A stretch of 64,000 bases of DNA from the NCBI GenBank assembly GCA_019636285.1, contig JAHBXV010000001.1, positions 1-64,000 on the forward strand. The letters are read 5' to 3'. Under the pieces are notes generated by a model. That model saw only the letters and a program-made list of their open reading frames with translations. It did not search any database and had not been told where the DNA came from. This document shows, one piece after another, positions 38,768 to 46,758 of the stretch. Every line of letters starts with the position of its first letter. Position 1 is the stretch's first letter. A program made the translations under genes and the position numbers. Origin of the DNA: Planctomycetaceae bacterium (lineage in GTDB: Bacteria > Planctomycetota > Planctomycetia > Planctomycetales > Planctomycetaceae).

Positions 38768-38817
38768 ACTGGTATCGACACCAGTTCGACGGCACGGGCG
38801 CATGGATTTGCCCGTGC
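38768..38817. terminator. Two hairpins between convergent rpsA and RmlD-like genes
   Basis: ACTGGT/ACCAGT (38768-38785, loop ATCGAC) is followed by GCACGGGC/GCCCGTGC (38792-38817, 10-nt loop). They lie in the 81-bp gap between the convergent stops at 38745 and 38827. Neither has a T-tract, so they are possible transcription barriers rather than classical intrinsic terminators. Confidence 0.45.
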
Positions 38818-38826
38818 TCAAGTCAC

Positions 38827-39720
38827 TTAGGCCACCCGTGCTCGCGGTGCGTCGCTGGTGTGGTTCACGTCGTCCGCGATCTTGCAAATCGTGTCCGGCA
38901 CCAGGGGAAGCGAAACGCCCAGCGCGCGGCGGAGTTTCCGGCTTTGCAGCGAAGTTTCGCCGCCGCCGAATCGGGTTTGCGATTCCGCGCGGTCGGTCTT
39001 TGGCAGAACCAGTTTCCAGCCGTCGGGACGCCACTGGTCAGCGAGTTTACGGGCCACCTGAAACGGACTGACGCGCTCGCCCCCGCCCGCGTGATAAACT
39101 CCGGACAGCCCCCCTTGCCAGGCAAGAAGCACGAGGTCGGCGAAATCGCAAGCGGCCATCGGTGAGGCATGCGAGAAGGGGCATTCGCTCACGGTTTCGC
39201 CACGGCGGACTGCCGCTGCCAGACGATCGACCCAGGAGGTGCCGCTGCCGGAAGCTCCCAGGAGGTTCGTCCGCAGAATCAACGTGGCCGAGTTCAGTTC
39301 CATCGCGAAGTCTTCGAGCGCGCGGAATGCCACGGCTGCGGCATGTCGGGAGTAGCCGACGCTCGTCTCCGAATGAAACAGTCGAGGCCCCGTGAAGACA
39401 GCGTCGCTCGTCACCAGCGTCACATGAATGTCGACCTGAGCGGCAGCTCGCAGCCAGACTCGCTCGGACTCGAGCGCGCTCAGATCGCTCGGCTCGCCGG
39501 TCCAGGACGATTCGCTCGCGGCACCGCACAGGACCAGCCTGTGGACATCGAGCTCGCGGAGGCGTTGGACCACTTCCGCTTCGTTTGGCACGGCGGCATC
39601 GCCAATCTTGCCCAGGCAATCGGGTCGAGCAGCCGTATGCAGACACCCATGTCCCGAAAGTCGAGACTCGAGGACCGCGCCGACGACTGTTTCCACTCCG
39701 ACGACAATGGCCGACTTCAA
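38827..39720 (-). CDS. RmlD-like sugar-nucleotide-binding (extended SDR) protein lacking the catalytic Lys
   Basis: 297 aa. N-terminal KSAIVVGVETVVGAVLESRL corresponds to the Rossmann start, but the glycine pattern GxxGxxG is altered (VGVETVVG). TLVTSDAVFTGPRLFHSETS and LILRTNLLGASGSG match dTDP-4-dehydrorhamnose reductase landmarks. In SVGYSRHAAAVAFRALEDF the Tyr is present but the Lys of YxxxK is replaced by Ala. GVYHAGGGERVSPFQVARKL also fits RmlD. It is probably a non-catalytic or divergent member; no rml genes are nearby. It is divergent from the SDR gene at 39911. Confidence 0.75.
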   Translation of the reverse strand: MKSAIVVGVETVVGAVLESRLSGHGCLHTAARPDCLGKIGDAAVPNEAEVVQRLRELDVHRLVLCGAASESSWTGEPSDLSALESERVWLRAAAQVDIHVTLVTSDAVFTGPRLFHSETSVGYSRHAAAVAFRALEDFAMELNSATLILRTNLLGASGSGTSWVDRLAAAVRRGETVSECPFSHASPMAACDFADLVLLAWQGGLSGVYHAGGGERVSPFQVARKLADQWRPDGWKLVLPKTDRAESQTRFGGGETSLQSRKLRRALGVSLPLVPDTICKIADDVNHTSDAPRARVA

Positions 39721-39910
39721 GGCGTGCCTCCCTGCTCGCGATTCAACAGCATGCCGCCATCACTGGGGGGCGAGATGATAGTTCGAACCGCCCGGACCTG
39801 CCAAGATCAGTCCGCCCCCCGCAATTCCCGGTGGATAGTCATCGATGATTCCCGGATGATGTCGTCTTCCAAGAAACCTTCCCTTTCGCGACGGAACGTA
39901 AGAACTCCCC

Positions 39911-40672
39911 ATGATTCTTGATCTCTTTCGCCTGGATGGACGAGTGGCGCTGGTCACGGGTGCCGGCCGCGGCCTGGGCCAGGCCATGGCGGTCGGGCTC
40001 GCGCAGGCTGGGGCCAACATTGTCTCGGTCGCACGTTCCGCTGACGCTCCGGAAACCCGCGCGCAGGTCGAAGAAGCGGGACGCCAATTCTGGCATTATT
40101 CTGCCGACTTGCAGGAGGCTTCGCAGCGCGGTGGACTCGTGGATCGCATCGTCCAGGAGACTGGTCGCCTCGACATTTTGGTCAATAACGCCGGAATCAC
40201 CGGCCGACACCCGCCGGAAGACTATCCGCTCGAACACTTCACCGCGGTGCTGGAAGTCCATCTGGTCGCGGCATTCGACCTCAGCCAGCAGGCGGCACGA
40301 GTCATGCTGCCTCATGGCCGCGGGAAGATCATCAACATCGGCTCGGTCATGTGCTTCGAGGGTGGCCTGAACATTCCGGCCTACACCGCAGCCAAACACG
40401 CACTGGCCGGGCTGACGAAGTCACTGGCGGTCGGCTGGGCAGGTCACGGCATCAACGTGAATTGCCTGTGCCCCGGCTATTTTGCGACCGAATTGTCCGG
40501 ATCGCTTCAGCGTGACCCGGTTCGCGGTCAGCAGATTCTGGATCGCATCCCGGCCGGTCGCTGGGGAACCCCAGATGAACTGGCCGGATTGGCTGTCTTT
40601 CTGGCGAGCGATGCCTCGAACTATATGCACGGAAGCGTGATCGTTGCGGACGGGGGCTGGTTATCACGCTGA
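39911..40672 (+). CDS. KduD/gluconate-5-dehydrogenase-like SDR; 3' end supplied by the integrated element
   Basis: 253 aa, complete. TGAGRGLG (cofactor), NNAGI, catalytic Ser in INIGSVMCFEGG, YTAAK, then CPGYFATELS and the C-terminus GSVIVADGGWLSR. It resembles 2-deoxy-D-gluconate 3-dehydrogenase/gluconate 5-dehydrogenase-type oxidoreductases. The last 9 codons after the core AGCGTGATCG (40634-40643) use TTA and TCA, unlike the host-like CTG and TCG codons of the orphan copy at 57514-57555. I infer that the element's left end replaced the original tail while keeping the protein sequence functional. It was originally probably followed by coaB. Confidence 0.92.
   Translation: MILDLFRLDGRVALVTGAGRGLGQAMAVGLAQAGANIVSVARSADAPETRAQVEEAGRQFWHYSADLQEASQRGGLVDRIVQETGRLDILVNNAGITGRHPPEDYPLEHFTAVLEVHLVAAFDLSQQAARVMLPHGRGKIINIGSVMCFEGGLNIPAYTAAKHALAGLTKSLAVGWAGHGINVNCLCPGYFATELSGSLQRDPVRGQQILDRIPAGRWGTPDELAGLAVFLASDASNYMHGSVIVADGGWLSR
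40634..40643 (+). other. attL core of the integrated element
   Basis: AGCGTGATCG inside the last codons of the SDR gene, identical to 57517-57526. With the preceding bases the match extends to 12 of 13 (GG-A/C-AGCGTGATCG). It marks the left junction: host sequence to the left, element-encoded replacement tail to the right. Confidence 0.8.
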
Positions 40673-40746
40673 AACCGCTTGTTTTCTAGGGTTTTCTGCC
40701 GCTTTTGCCCCTTCGGTGGAATCCATCAAAAAACAGCGAAATTCCT

Positions 40747-40781
40747 CGAAATATTTCGCCTCGGGGAGTCAATTGACTCCC
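40747..40781. promoter_or_regulatory. Left-arm integrase/excisionase-type sites (palindromic GGGAGTCAA pair)
   Basis: GGGAGTCAATTGACTCCC (40764-40781) is a perfect 18-bp palindrome made of two GGGAGTCAA half sites. The same 9-mer occurs four times at the right end beside the integrase gene. CGAAATATTTCG (40747-40758), another perfect palindrome, lies just outside it. The distance from the attL core is about 120 bp, as expected of arm-type sites. Confidence 0.75.
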
Positions 40782-40869
40782 GAAAAACGCTGCTGGGTAT
40801 CGCCGACCCACCAAACGAAAGCACCCGGCAGCCGTGAAGCAACCGGGCGCGGAATGGTGATCGGCCAAT

Positions 40870-40909
40870 GAGACAGCCCCGGCCACATTGCTGCAACCGG
40901 GGCCGTCTC
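40870..40909. terminator. Strong hairpin after the last late gene of the element
   Basis: GAGAC-A-GCCCCGG (40870-40882) pairs with CCGGGGC-C-GTCTC (40897-40909), 12 base pairs with one internal mismatch. It lies 20 bp past the stop of the last minus-strand gene (40929). There is no T-tract on the minus side, so it is a likely 3' boundary structure rather than a textbook terminator. Confidence 0.5.
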
Positions 40910-40928
40910 GGGCAGGGGGTCGGACTGG

Positions 40929-41531
40929 TTATTCAGCGAACGTCGACAGGGGCCTGAGTTGCAGCGTCCAGGTTCGCGGCAGGTAGGCCACCGACAGCCG
41001 TTCGTTGTTTTCCGCCGTGGCGACAGCTTTCCCGGTATCGCGTTCGTAGACTCGTGTTCGCGGCGGGAACGATGTCGGGTCGGACGGTCGTTCCTTCACC
41101 GGGCAGGGCAGAAGCAACAGGTTGCCATTGTCGGCAACCGCCGCCCACAGCCTTCTCTGCACCGTCCATTCGCCAGCGTTCAACAGGATGGCGAGCTTGC
41201 CCAATTCACCCATCGGCAGCCCGTTCGCCTTGCTGGCCGGAACCGAGTCAGGGGACGTCGGTTTGAATGTCCGATCATTCGGAACGTCGATCACAACCAA
41301 CCCGATGGTTCGCTGAGCCGCTTCCGCTGGTCTTCTGATGCCATCGGCTTCCGCCTGAATCTCCCTCATCGTGTCATCGAACCGGGCCATTTCCTCCTTT
41401 CCATCGCCGATCTCGACACGCTGGAAAACCGCCGCTCCGGGACTGTCGCCCGCGATGATGGCAGCAGCCGACAGGGAATCGCCGGAGTGAACAACTCGAT
41501 CGTCGCCAACCACAACGAATTCTTTCGACAT
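40929..41531 (-). CDS. Element protein of unknown function (last late gene)
   Basis: 200 aa from the Met at 41531 (MSKEFVVVGDDRVVHSGDSL); 25 upstream open codons are unlikely. It shows a beta-rich N-terminus, a helical middle (MARFDDTMREIQAEADGIRR) and a C-terminal part rich in short strands (RLSVAYLPRTWTLQLRPLST). No recognisable domain and no membrane segment. It is separated by 111 bp from the preceding gene. Given its place after the tail genes it may be a particle component, but this is only positional. Confidence 0.65.
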   Translation of the reverse strand: MSKEFVVVGDDRVVHSGDSLSAAAIIAGDSPGAAVFQRVEIGDGKEEMARFDDTMREIQAEADGIRRPAEAAQRTIGLVVIDVPNDRTFKPTSPDSVPASKANGLPMGELGKLAILLNAGEWTVQRRLWAAVADNGNLLLLPCPVKERPSDPTSFPPRTRVYERDTGKAVATAENNERLSVAYLPRTWTLQLRPLSTFAE

Positions 41532-41642
41532 GATGAATATTCCTTCCAGAATCGCCCGCTGTGCCACGCATGGCCGCGAGCGTGAATTGAGTCGAACAAA
41601 AGACACGAGCCCCGGAGAACGTCAGCCAGGGCGTCAGGTGAG

Positions 41643-42134
41643 CTATTCCGCAGACGCCTCGGGCCACGGACACATTTTCCGTTTCCGGCTGGCCTCCCAT
41701 GTCTCGAGATTGCGGATCATGCCGCTGCCGAAATTGCCCGGCCGCCGGTTCACGCAATGCTGAAGGATCATCGCAGACGCGATCCGCGAGGGGTCTATTC
41801 CGAGCAGTTCGCACCGATGCGTGAACGTCTTCCACAGATCGGAAGGAACATCGATCTCGACCGTCTGGCAGCCCGGATACTTCACCGATGGCCGCTCTTC
41901 GACGGCTTTGACCATTCGCGGAACCGCCATCGGTGAACCGTCTGGTCGCGCCCACTCGTTGTAGAACCGGGCGACTTCGCTAGCTTCCTCGAACGTCCCG
42001 ACAAGCGGAGCATCCGGCATGAAATCCACCGTCCACGCGGTTCGTTCGCCCGGTCTTCTCACCGCTGGGCTACGGGCCTCGACAGGGCGACGGCGGAACG
42101 AACTCAAGGGGCCGTGTGGTATGCAGGTCTGCAC
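41643..42134 (-). CDS. Element protein of unknown function, translationally coupled
   Basis: 163 aa from a GTG at 42134, which shares its first base with the TAG of the preceding gene (TAGTG). The frame is open further upstream but would overlap that gene. The N-terminal part is Pro/Arg-rich. The C-terminal half contains a ribbon-helix-helix-like stretch, QTVEIDVPSDLWKTFTHRCE...IDPSRIASAMILQHCV, which could be a small DNA-binding or dimerisation domain. No other hint of function. Confidence 0.6.
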   Translation of the reverse strand: MQTCIPHGPLSSFRRRPVEARSPAVRRPGERTAWTVDFMPDAPLVGTFEEASEVARFYNEWARPDGSPMAVPRMVKAVEERPSVKYPGCQTVEIDVPSDLWKTFTHRCELLGIDPSRIASAMILQHCVNRRPGNFGSGMIRNLETWEASRKRKMCPWPEASAE

Positions 42135-42478
42135 TATCGCACCCCCTTTCCGCCGCTGAAGTCTCTGCAAACGGGGGGCGTCCATCCGCGAACGTAGCCA
42201 CGGCTTTCGAGTTGCCGGGTCATCGCCTTGCGGGCGTTGTTGTCGGCCGGAGCCAACCCGGCACGAATGCGGTGTTCGGCCTTCGACCAACCACGTCGAA
42301 TCTCTTCGCACATGGCCGCGATTTCGGCGGGGCTCGGGTCGCGTCTTCTGCCGTCGCGGTGCGCGATAGCTTTCTGCCGCTGGGCCTGACGATAGGCGTC
42401 GCTGAATCCGACTTCGGATCGGGCGGGTTCGGATTGTCCGGGCGCGGAGTCGCGCGGACTCGGGGCGTTTGCCACCAT
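42134..42478 (-). CDS. Small element protein with EIAA-x-C / W-S-x-A-E motif
   Basis: 114 aa. The central segment PAEIAAMCEEIRRGWSKAEH closely resembles EEIAAACAAIQLEWSEAERE in the small protein at 45710-45910, so the element carries two paralogous helical modules. N- and C-terminal parts are basic and unstructured-looking. It is the first gene after the 42772-43003 hairpin array and is coupled to the next gene. Function unknown. Confidence 0.65.
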   Translation of the reverse strand: MVANAPSPRDSAPGQSEPARSEVGFSDAYRQAQRQKAIAHRDGRRRDPSPAEIAAMCEEIRRGWSKAEHRIRAGLAPADNNARKAMTRQLESRGYVRGWTPPVCRDFSGGKGVR

Positions 42479-43335
42479 GAGAATGATTCCCCTCGGGAAA
42501 TGGCTCGTGCAGTCGCTAGAAAGCGGTCCAAGGGCCGCCGGGGTCGCTTACCAAACGCGCAGTAAACTGCGCCGCTCCTTGCGGAGCGCCCACGCCAGCA
42601 CGAGCCGTGTATTCCCCTTGATGCCTTGGAGTTTTTTCTACTTGGAAAACGGAACACAATGGCAGAGGTTCCGGTCGGGCAGTTTCTAGCTGCCCGGCGA
42701 CGGGGATCATGCTCGGGACCGTCCACTTTGGCAAGCGCAGTTCCGTAGATTTTTCGCGGCGCCGGTCAGGCTGTTGCAGCGTGCAACACCCTCGGCAGCC
42801 AGTTCAAGTTGCGGGCTGCAACTTGAAAACCAGTCCCATCGCGTGACAGGTTTCGAGTGGACTAACATCGCGTGAGCCCACTTCCGGCCGGATCAAGGTT
42901 GCATCGTGCAACTTTGATTTCCGGGGGCTTCATCTCTAATTGTCGATGCGCGCGACAATTGCCATCTGGCCGCCGCTCTCAACGGTTGCAGCGTGCAACC
43001 GTTGCCAGTGTGCTCGGTCCCATCGTGTGACCAACCACCACCGCATTCGCTCCCAGCCACGTCCTCCACGCCGGACGATGCCGGAGCCATCGAACCGGGC
43101 AATCGCACGCCACGCGAGCAGTCAGGGCTACCCCGGCAGGTTAGGTTCTTCCGGCCGCTACGCGCAGGTTGGTCATCTCGGCGGCGACCCATTTTTCCGC
43201 CAGCGAGGTGCGAAACATGGAAAGCAGCAGCATCAGCCGCGCGACATGTTGTTGTTTTCCGACATTTCGAGTTCTTCGGGCATAAAAGTTATTCGCTCGG
43301 CAGGAAACTGACCAGCATGGACGGGCCGGAAGAAC
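42479..43335. other. 857-bp non-coding region inside the element with hairpin array and inverted repeats
   Basis: No gene is supported. It holds five short palindromes (42772-43003), three copies of a CATCG(C/T)GTGA box, and two inverted copies of CCGGAAGAACCTAACC (43139-43154 and 43326-43341) that bracket its right part. This is the largest gene-free stretch of the element and a candidate cis-acting centre (origin, packaging or partition site, or late promoter). Confidence 0.6.
42772..43003. repeat. Array of five palindromes, mostly GTTGCA-N3-TGCAAC type
   Basis: Palindromes: 42772-42788 (TGTTGCA-GCG-TGCAACA), 42803-42827 (10-bp stem TTCAAGTTGC/GCAACTTGAA), 42892-42918 (12-bp stem with one G-T pair, loop TCG), 42938-42960 (AATTGTCG/CGACAATT) and 42981-43003 (AACGGTTGCA-GCG-TGCAACCGTT). 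Three share GTTGCA-(G/T)CG-TGCAAC exactly. CATCG(C/T)GTGA boxes at 42837-42846, 42866-42875 and 43021-43030 lie between or after them. Confidence 0.85.
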
Positions 43336-43341
43336 CTAACC
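43139..43341. repeat. Inverted pair of CCGGAAGAACCTAACC elements (third copy at 49815)
   Basis: GGTTAGGTTCTTCCGG at 43139-43154 is the exact reverse complement of CCGGAAGAACCTAACC at 43326-43341. A third exact copy is at 49815-49830, and copies 1 and 3 extend into a GGGGTAGC block. The copy at 43326 runs over the stop codon of the 43336-43683 gene. Confidence 0.8.
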
Positions 43342-43683
43342 CGGCGGGGCGTCGGAATCGTCGTCTTCGATGTCTTCAACCGCTGCCCGCTGTGTCCATA
43401 GGCGAATCAATTCTGGTTCGATGTTATCTCGCCAGCGTTGGACCGTCCTTGCCTTATCCACGCGGAACAGCCGTTTCCAGGAGGCCAGGTATGTTCCGTC
43501 ATGGTCTTCAAGAGCGCGCATGACAGACTCTGTCAGGGTATTTGTTTCTCCGGACTCATCTGAGTACGCCGCAAGATAGCCCATCACATCCAATAGCAGA
43601 CCAGAGCATGCGTACCAGTTCCGCCCGTCCTGCAAAGATCTCCACAAAACATCGAAATGGATTTCCGGTTCGTCGTCGCTCAC
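43336..43683 (-). CDS. Element protein of unknown function, coupled to the tape-measure gene
   Basis: 115 aa, acidic (ends EDIEDDDSDAPPG), mostly helical. Its ATG overlaps the tape-measure stop by 4 bp (ATGA). No recognised domain. In tailed phages the gene next to the tape measure is often a chaperone or distal tail protein; its acidic helical character would fit either, but that is inference. Confidence 0.65.
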   Translation of the reverse strand: MSDDEPEIHFDVLWRSLQDGRNWYACSGLLLDVMGYLAAYSDESGETNTLTESVMRALEDHDGTYLASWKRLFRVDKARTVQRWRDNIEPELIRLWTQRAAVEDIEDDDSDAPPG

Positions 43684-45707
43684 GTGAAACGCAACCCCCC
43701 GCCGCTTCGCATCGCGGCTAACATTTGTGTGGATTCTTCCTTCTGTTGCTTCGCCAAATCCTGAATCGCCTTCTTTGTTTCGATCGCGGCTTTCAACTGC
43801 CCACCAGCAGCCGTCTGGCTGAGCCCCATAAAATTGAACATCGCCGCTGATGCCTTGCCTGACTTCGTCGTCGATGCTCCCGGTTCTTCGCCCTCGCCTT
43901 CGGCGTCGCCAGTCGCACCACTGCTACTGCCGCCAGTCGCCACGGCGGCCACGTTAGCGGCTGCACGCTGTCGCAAGGCGTCCAGTTCCGCTTGAAGCAT
44001 AGCGACTTGAGACGATGCCGCCGCACCACTGCCCGCTGTTTTTTCTTCCAGGGCCGCACCAGTCGCGTCCGTGATCGACTTCATGCCATCGTTGGCAGCT
44101 TGCCCAGCCGCCGCAACAGCGTCTTTCATGGCCGCCAATCCGGCATGCTGGAACTGGTCGGATCGAACGATGCCGTCGCCAGTGTCAGGCGTCATGCCGC
44201 GAGCACGCCGCTGGGCTTCGATACGGCGACCGCGTTCCGCTTCTTCCTTCATGTTGACGCCGGAGATTTGCTCCAACGCCCAACCCATCGCGCCGCCTTC
44301 GCTGGCGGATTCAAGGATGTAATCGCTGATCGCGTTGACGGTCTGCTGCCACTTCGCCATCACGGCATCAGCAGCCCCTGTGAACAGTTGCACGAGTCCG
44401 GCGGTGATTTGTGCCCACGAGTCGAGCAGTGTTGAACCCAGCGTCGCAAAGGCTCCTGAGATGTCGCCGCTGAGCAGTTTGCTCGCGATGGCTCCAAGCG
44501 TCTCGCCGAACATAGCATGAATCGCCTCCAGCCCCTGCGTCATGACCAGTCGCAATCCGGTCATCGCGATTTGTCCGGCCAATGCCAGATCCCCACTCTG
44601 AACAGCAGCCACGATGCCGCCGACCGTGTCACGAACGGTCGTCAGGATGCCGCCGAACGTCGACGACACGAACTCCGCGAACGCCTTGCCGGACGCCGTG
44701 AATCGCACCCACGCATACGCACCAGCCCCCACGGCGGCGACCAGTAGACCCATTGGTGAAAGGATCGCACCGACCACGGACGCTACAAAACCGAATGCCG
44801 CGCCAACGGCCGACATGACGGTCAGCAGTCCGCCGATCGCAGCCCCCGCACCAACGAAGACCGCTCCAATGGCGGTGATCGCCGTTCCGACCGCAGCCAC
44901 GCCAATCGCGATTTTCGCAACAGTGACAATCAGGGCGTGATTCTCTGCTATGAACTTTCTTACCCCTTTGACGATCACCAGAAAGCTATCGAGCGCCTGT
45001 TGTGCCATTGGAGCCACGGCGGCCCCAATCTCATAAATCGTCGCTCCGATCACCCGGCGAACCCGATTGATTGCATCGGTGATTGATGCGGCTGCTTTGA
45101 CCGATTCCGGCGAGGGGGACAACCCGAGTTCCTTGGCTTCCGCCCGCAGTGCCCGAATGTCTTTCATCATCGGCAGCAACTTGCGACCGCCCTCGCCGAA
45201 CACCGCCATTGCTGATGCGGCCCGCTTGCTCGGGTCTTCGATGTCGCCGATCGACTCCGCGATGGTTTGGAACTGCTCATCCGGCGACATGGACTGAATC
45301 GCCTCTAGAGACAACCCCATCTCTGCCAGAGCTTCTTTTGTCTTGACCGACTCGGGACCGATGCCGCCTAGGTTCTTCTGCATTCGTTTGGCCGCGTTTT
45401 CAACCTCTTCCATCGAAGCGCCGGATTGTTCCGCCGCGAAACCGAGTTCCGATAAGGCTCCAACCGACATGCCAGTGCGTAGGCTCATCTTGTCGAGAGC
45501 GTCGCCGACACCGGCGAAGTAGGTCACGGCGCCAGCGAGCCCACCAACCACCGAAGCACCAGCCGCCGTGACCGTGGCACCAATCCCCATGATGCCTGAG
45601 CCGAACGATTGCAGGTTCGCCTGGGCTTGCTTCAGCCCCTTCGTGAGATTGTCTTTCACTCCCAGGCTGACCCATGCACGGCCCGCCATAATATCCGCTC
45701 GCGACAT
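43680..45707 (-). CDS. Phage tail tape-measure protein
   Basis: 675 aa. The N-terminus (MAGRAWVSLGVKDNLTKGLK, QANLQSFGSGIMGIGATVTA) and the MSLRTGMSVGALSELGFAAEQSG-type block are typical of tape-measure proteins of the TP901/minor tail family. Long hydrophobic Gly/Ala-rich segments (about 255-340) and a C-terminal coiled-coil region (about 560-675) follow. A strong Shine-Dalgarno AGGAGG lies 7 bp before the ATG, inside the end of the preceding gene. Family knowledge: it sets tail length and is threaded through the tail tube. This is the clearest evidence that the element makes, or once made, a tail structure. A length of about 675 aa would suit a tail of roughly 100 nm. Confidence 0.88.
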   Translation of the reverse strand: MSRADIMAGRAWVSLGVKDNLTKGLKQAQANLQSFGSGIMGIGATVTAAGASVVGGLAGAVTYFAGVGDALDKMSLRTGMSVGALSELGFAAEQSGASMEEVENAAKRMQKNLGGIGPESVKTKEALAEMGLSLEAIQSMSPDEQFQTIAESIGDIEDPSKRAASAMAVFGEGGRKLLPMMKDIRALRAEAKELGLSPSPESVKAAASITDAINRVRRVIGATIYEIGAAVAPMAQQALDSFLVIVKGVRKFIAENHALIVTVAKIAIGVAAVGTAITAIGAVFVGAGAAIGGLLTVMSAVGAAFGFVASVVGAILSPMGLLVAAVGAGAYAWVRFTASGKAFAEFVSSTFGGILTTVRDTVGGIVAAVQSGDLALAGQIAMTGLRLVMTQGLEAIHAMFGETLGAIASKLLSGDISGAFATLGSTLLDSWAQITAGLVQLFTGAADAVMAKWQQTVNAISDYILESASEGGAMGWALEQISGVNMKEEAERGRRIEAQRRARGMTPDTGDGIVRSDQFQHAGLAAMKDAVAAAGQAANDGMKSITDATGAALEEKTAGSGAAASSQVAMLQAELDALRQRAAANVAAVATGGSSSGATGDAEGEGEEPGASTTKSGKASAAMFNFMGLSQTAAGGQLKAAIETKKAIQDLAKQQKEESTQMLAAMRSGGGLRFT

Positions 45708-45709
45708 TG

Positions 45710-45910
45710 CTAAACCTCCTCGCCTGTTAACTGTGAATAGTGGATGTCTGCCGTTGGGTTCCTAAAAGCGCTGCGCCGCTCGCGTTCGGCCTCCGACCAT
45801 TCTAACTGAATCGCCGCACAAGCCGCCGCGATTTCTTCCAAGGTAGGCACATATGGCGCGTTATCGGTTTGCAGGTCGTCGGGTTCCATCAATTCGGGGA
45901 CCGTGTTCAT
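45710..45910 (-). CDS. Small element protein with EIAA-x-C / W-S-x-A-E motif
   Basis: 66 aa from the Met at 45910 (MNTVPELMEPDD), whose ATG overlaps the preceding stop by 4 bp; five more open codons upstream are unlikely. The core EEIAAACAAIQLEWSEAERE parallels the 114-aa protein at 42134-42478. It carries the Shine-Dalgarno of the tape-measure gene at its 3' end, two bases separating stop and ATG. Function unknown; a small tail-assembly or regulatory role is possible. Confidence 0.65.
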   Translation of the reverse strand: MNTVPELMEPDDLQTDNAPYVPTLEEIAAACAAIQLEWSEAERERRSAFRNPTADIHYSQLTGEEV

Positions 45911-46572
45911 TCTGTCACCTCGCAACAGGGGTCGCCGTGCCTTGCTTCCGCGCGTCGGACCGCTTCGTTAATCAGGCTGCCGTGCGGATCAAGCGGATTG
46001 ACCCAGAGTAGTTGCCGTGCGGCGTTCCAACCGACCCGCCAGCGCTGTGCGGTCTTGGCTTTCGCAATCTGCTTTTCAGTCGGTTCGATGCCGTCGCCGC
46101 GTTCCACGAGAGCGGCATGACGGGCGAATCTCGTCTCTGCCTCTTGAAGCCAGCCGATGATTGTCGCGCGATTGGAAAGGCACCATTGCGGGCCGCCTGC
46201 GTCCATCAATGCGGCGCGACCTTCGCACGTTTCACACCAGGCACTCGGGATATTCAATTCCGCGAGCAATTTTTTCAACTCGGAGCCAACGCCATAAGTT
46301 GGCGCTGGGCGCGGAGTTATGGCGATAGCGCTATGGATATCTGTTTTTCCGCTGCGAACTCCACTGGACGAATGAGCCGCGCGATGTGATTGTGCGTTGT
46401 TAGCCTGTGCTGCGAACACCGCCCGGTATCGCTTCACATCTTCTGGCGACACCCCTTCCGCAGTTCCGAGACAGATAGCTTTCAGGCGCCGTGGTAAATG
46501 CTCACACAACGATTCGTCAAACGGCTGAACTTCGCCGCAATGCTGGTCTTGATTGGGATTGCCGGTTTTCAA
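45907..46572 (-). CDS. Element protein of unknown function with a CxxC pair
   Basis: 221 aa. The N-terminal part contains SPEDVKRYRAVFAAQANNAQ. The central segment is VGSELKKLLAELNIPSAWCE, followed by CEGRAALMDAGGPQWC (Cys pairs that could bind metal), and the C-terminal region is basic and helical (KQIAKAKTAQRWRVGWNAAR). No domain assigned. It overlaps the next gene by 4 bp. Its 5' end is overlapped by the plus-strand zinc-ribbon frame at 46498-46758. Confidence 0.65.
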   Translation of the reverse strand: MKTGNPNQDQHCGEVQPFDESLCEHLPRRLKAICLGTAEGVSPEDVKRYRAVFAAQANNAQSHRAAHSSSGVRSGKTDIHSAIAITPRPAPTYGVGSELKKLLAELNIPSAWCETCEGRAALMDAGGPQWCLSNRATIIGWLQEAETRFARHAALVERGDGIEPTEKQIAKAKTAQRWRVGWNAARQLLWVNPLDPHGSLINEAVRRAEARHGDPCCEVTE

Positions 46573-46758
46573 TTGGTTGTCCTTTGCCGCCTGATTGACT
46601 CACAATCTGCCAGCCAGTTGCCGGTTGACGTCTCTGTCGGAACCGGGGTTTGCCCCCATTGTGGCTATCGAACACCGGCCGAACCGGATGCCCTCTTTTT
46701 CACATGCGACCATTGCCGCCGCACGTCTTACGGCCCATCGAACATCGTCACAGACTGA
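46498..46758 (+). CDS. Small membrane protein with zinc ribbon, antisense to the late genes
   Basis: 86 aa. A single hydrophobic helix (FAAMLVLIGIAGFQLVVLCRL) is followed by CPHCGYRTPAEPDALFFTCD and HCRR, a CxxC-x17-CxxC zinc-ribbon pattern that is hard to get by chance. It would start at 46498 or at an internal Met (46540). It overlaps the ends of two minus-strand genes and fills most of the 175-bp gap between them. It is the only plus-strand gene candidate in the element, so it might be a separately expressed morphon. Existence is moderately supported. Confidence 0.5.
   Translation: MLTQRFVKRLNFAAMLVLIGIAGFQLVVLCRLIDSQSASQLPVDVSVGTGVCPHCGYRTPAEPDALFFTCDHCRRTSYGPSNIVTD

Noticed and set aside
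42480-42734. Small open frames in the 42.5-43.3 kb region
   Set aside because: Both-strand open frames here are basic low-complexity sequence, conflict with the palindrome array, and lack Shine-Dalgarno or coupling.
42772-43003. Palindrome array as a CRISPR
   Set aside because: Units differ in length, stems and spacing, there are no uniform repeats and spacers, and no cas genes.
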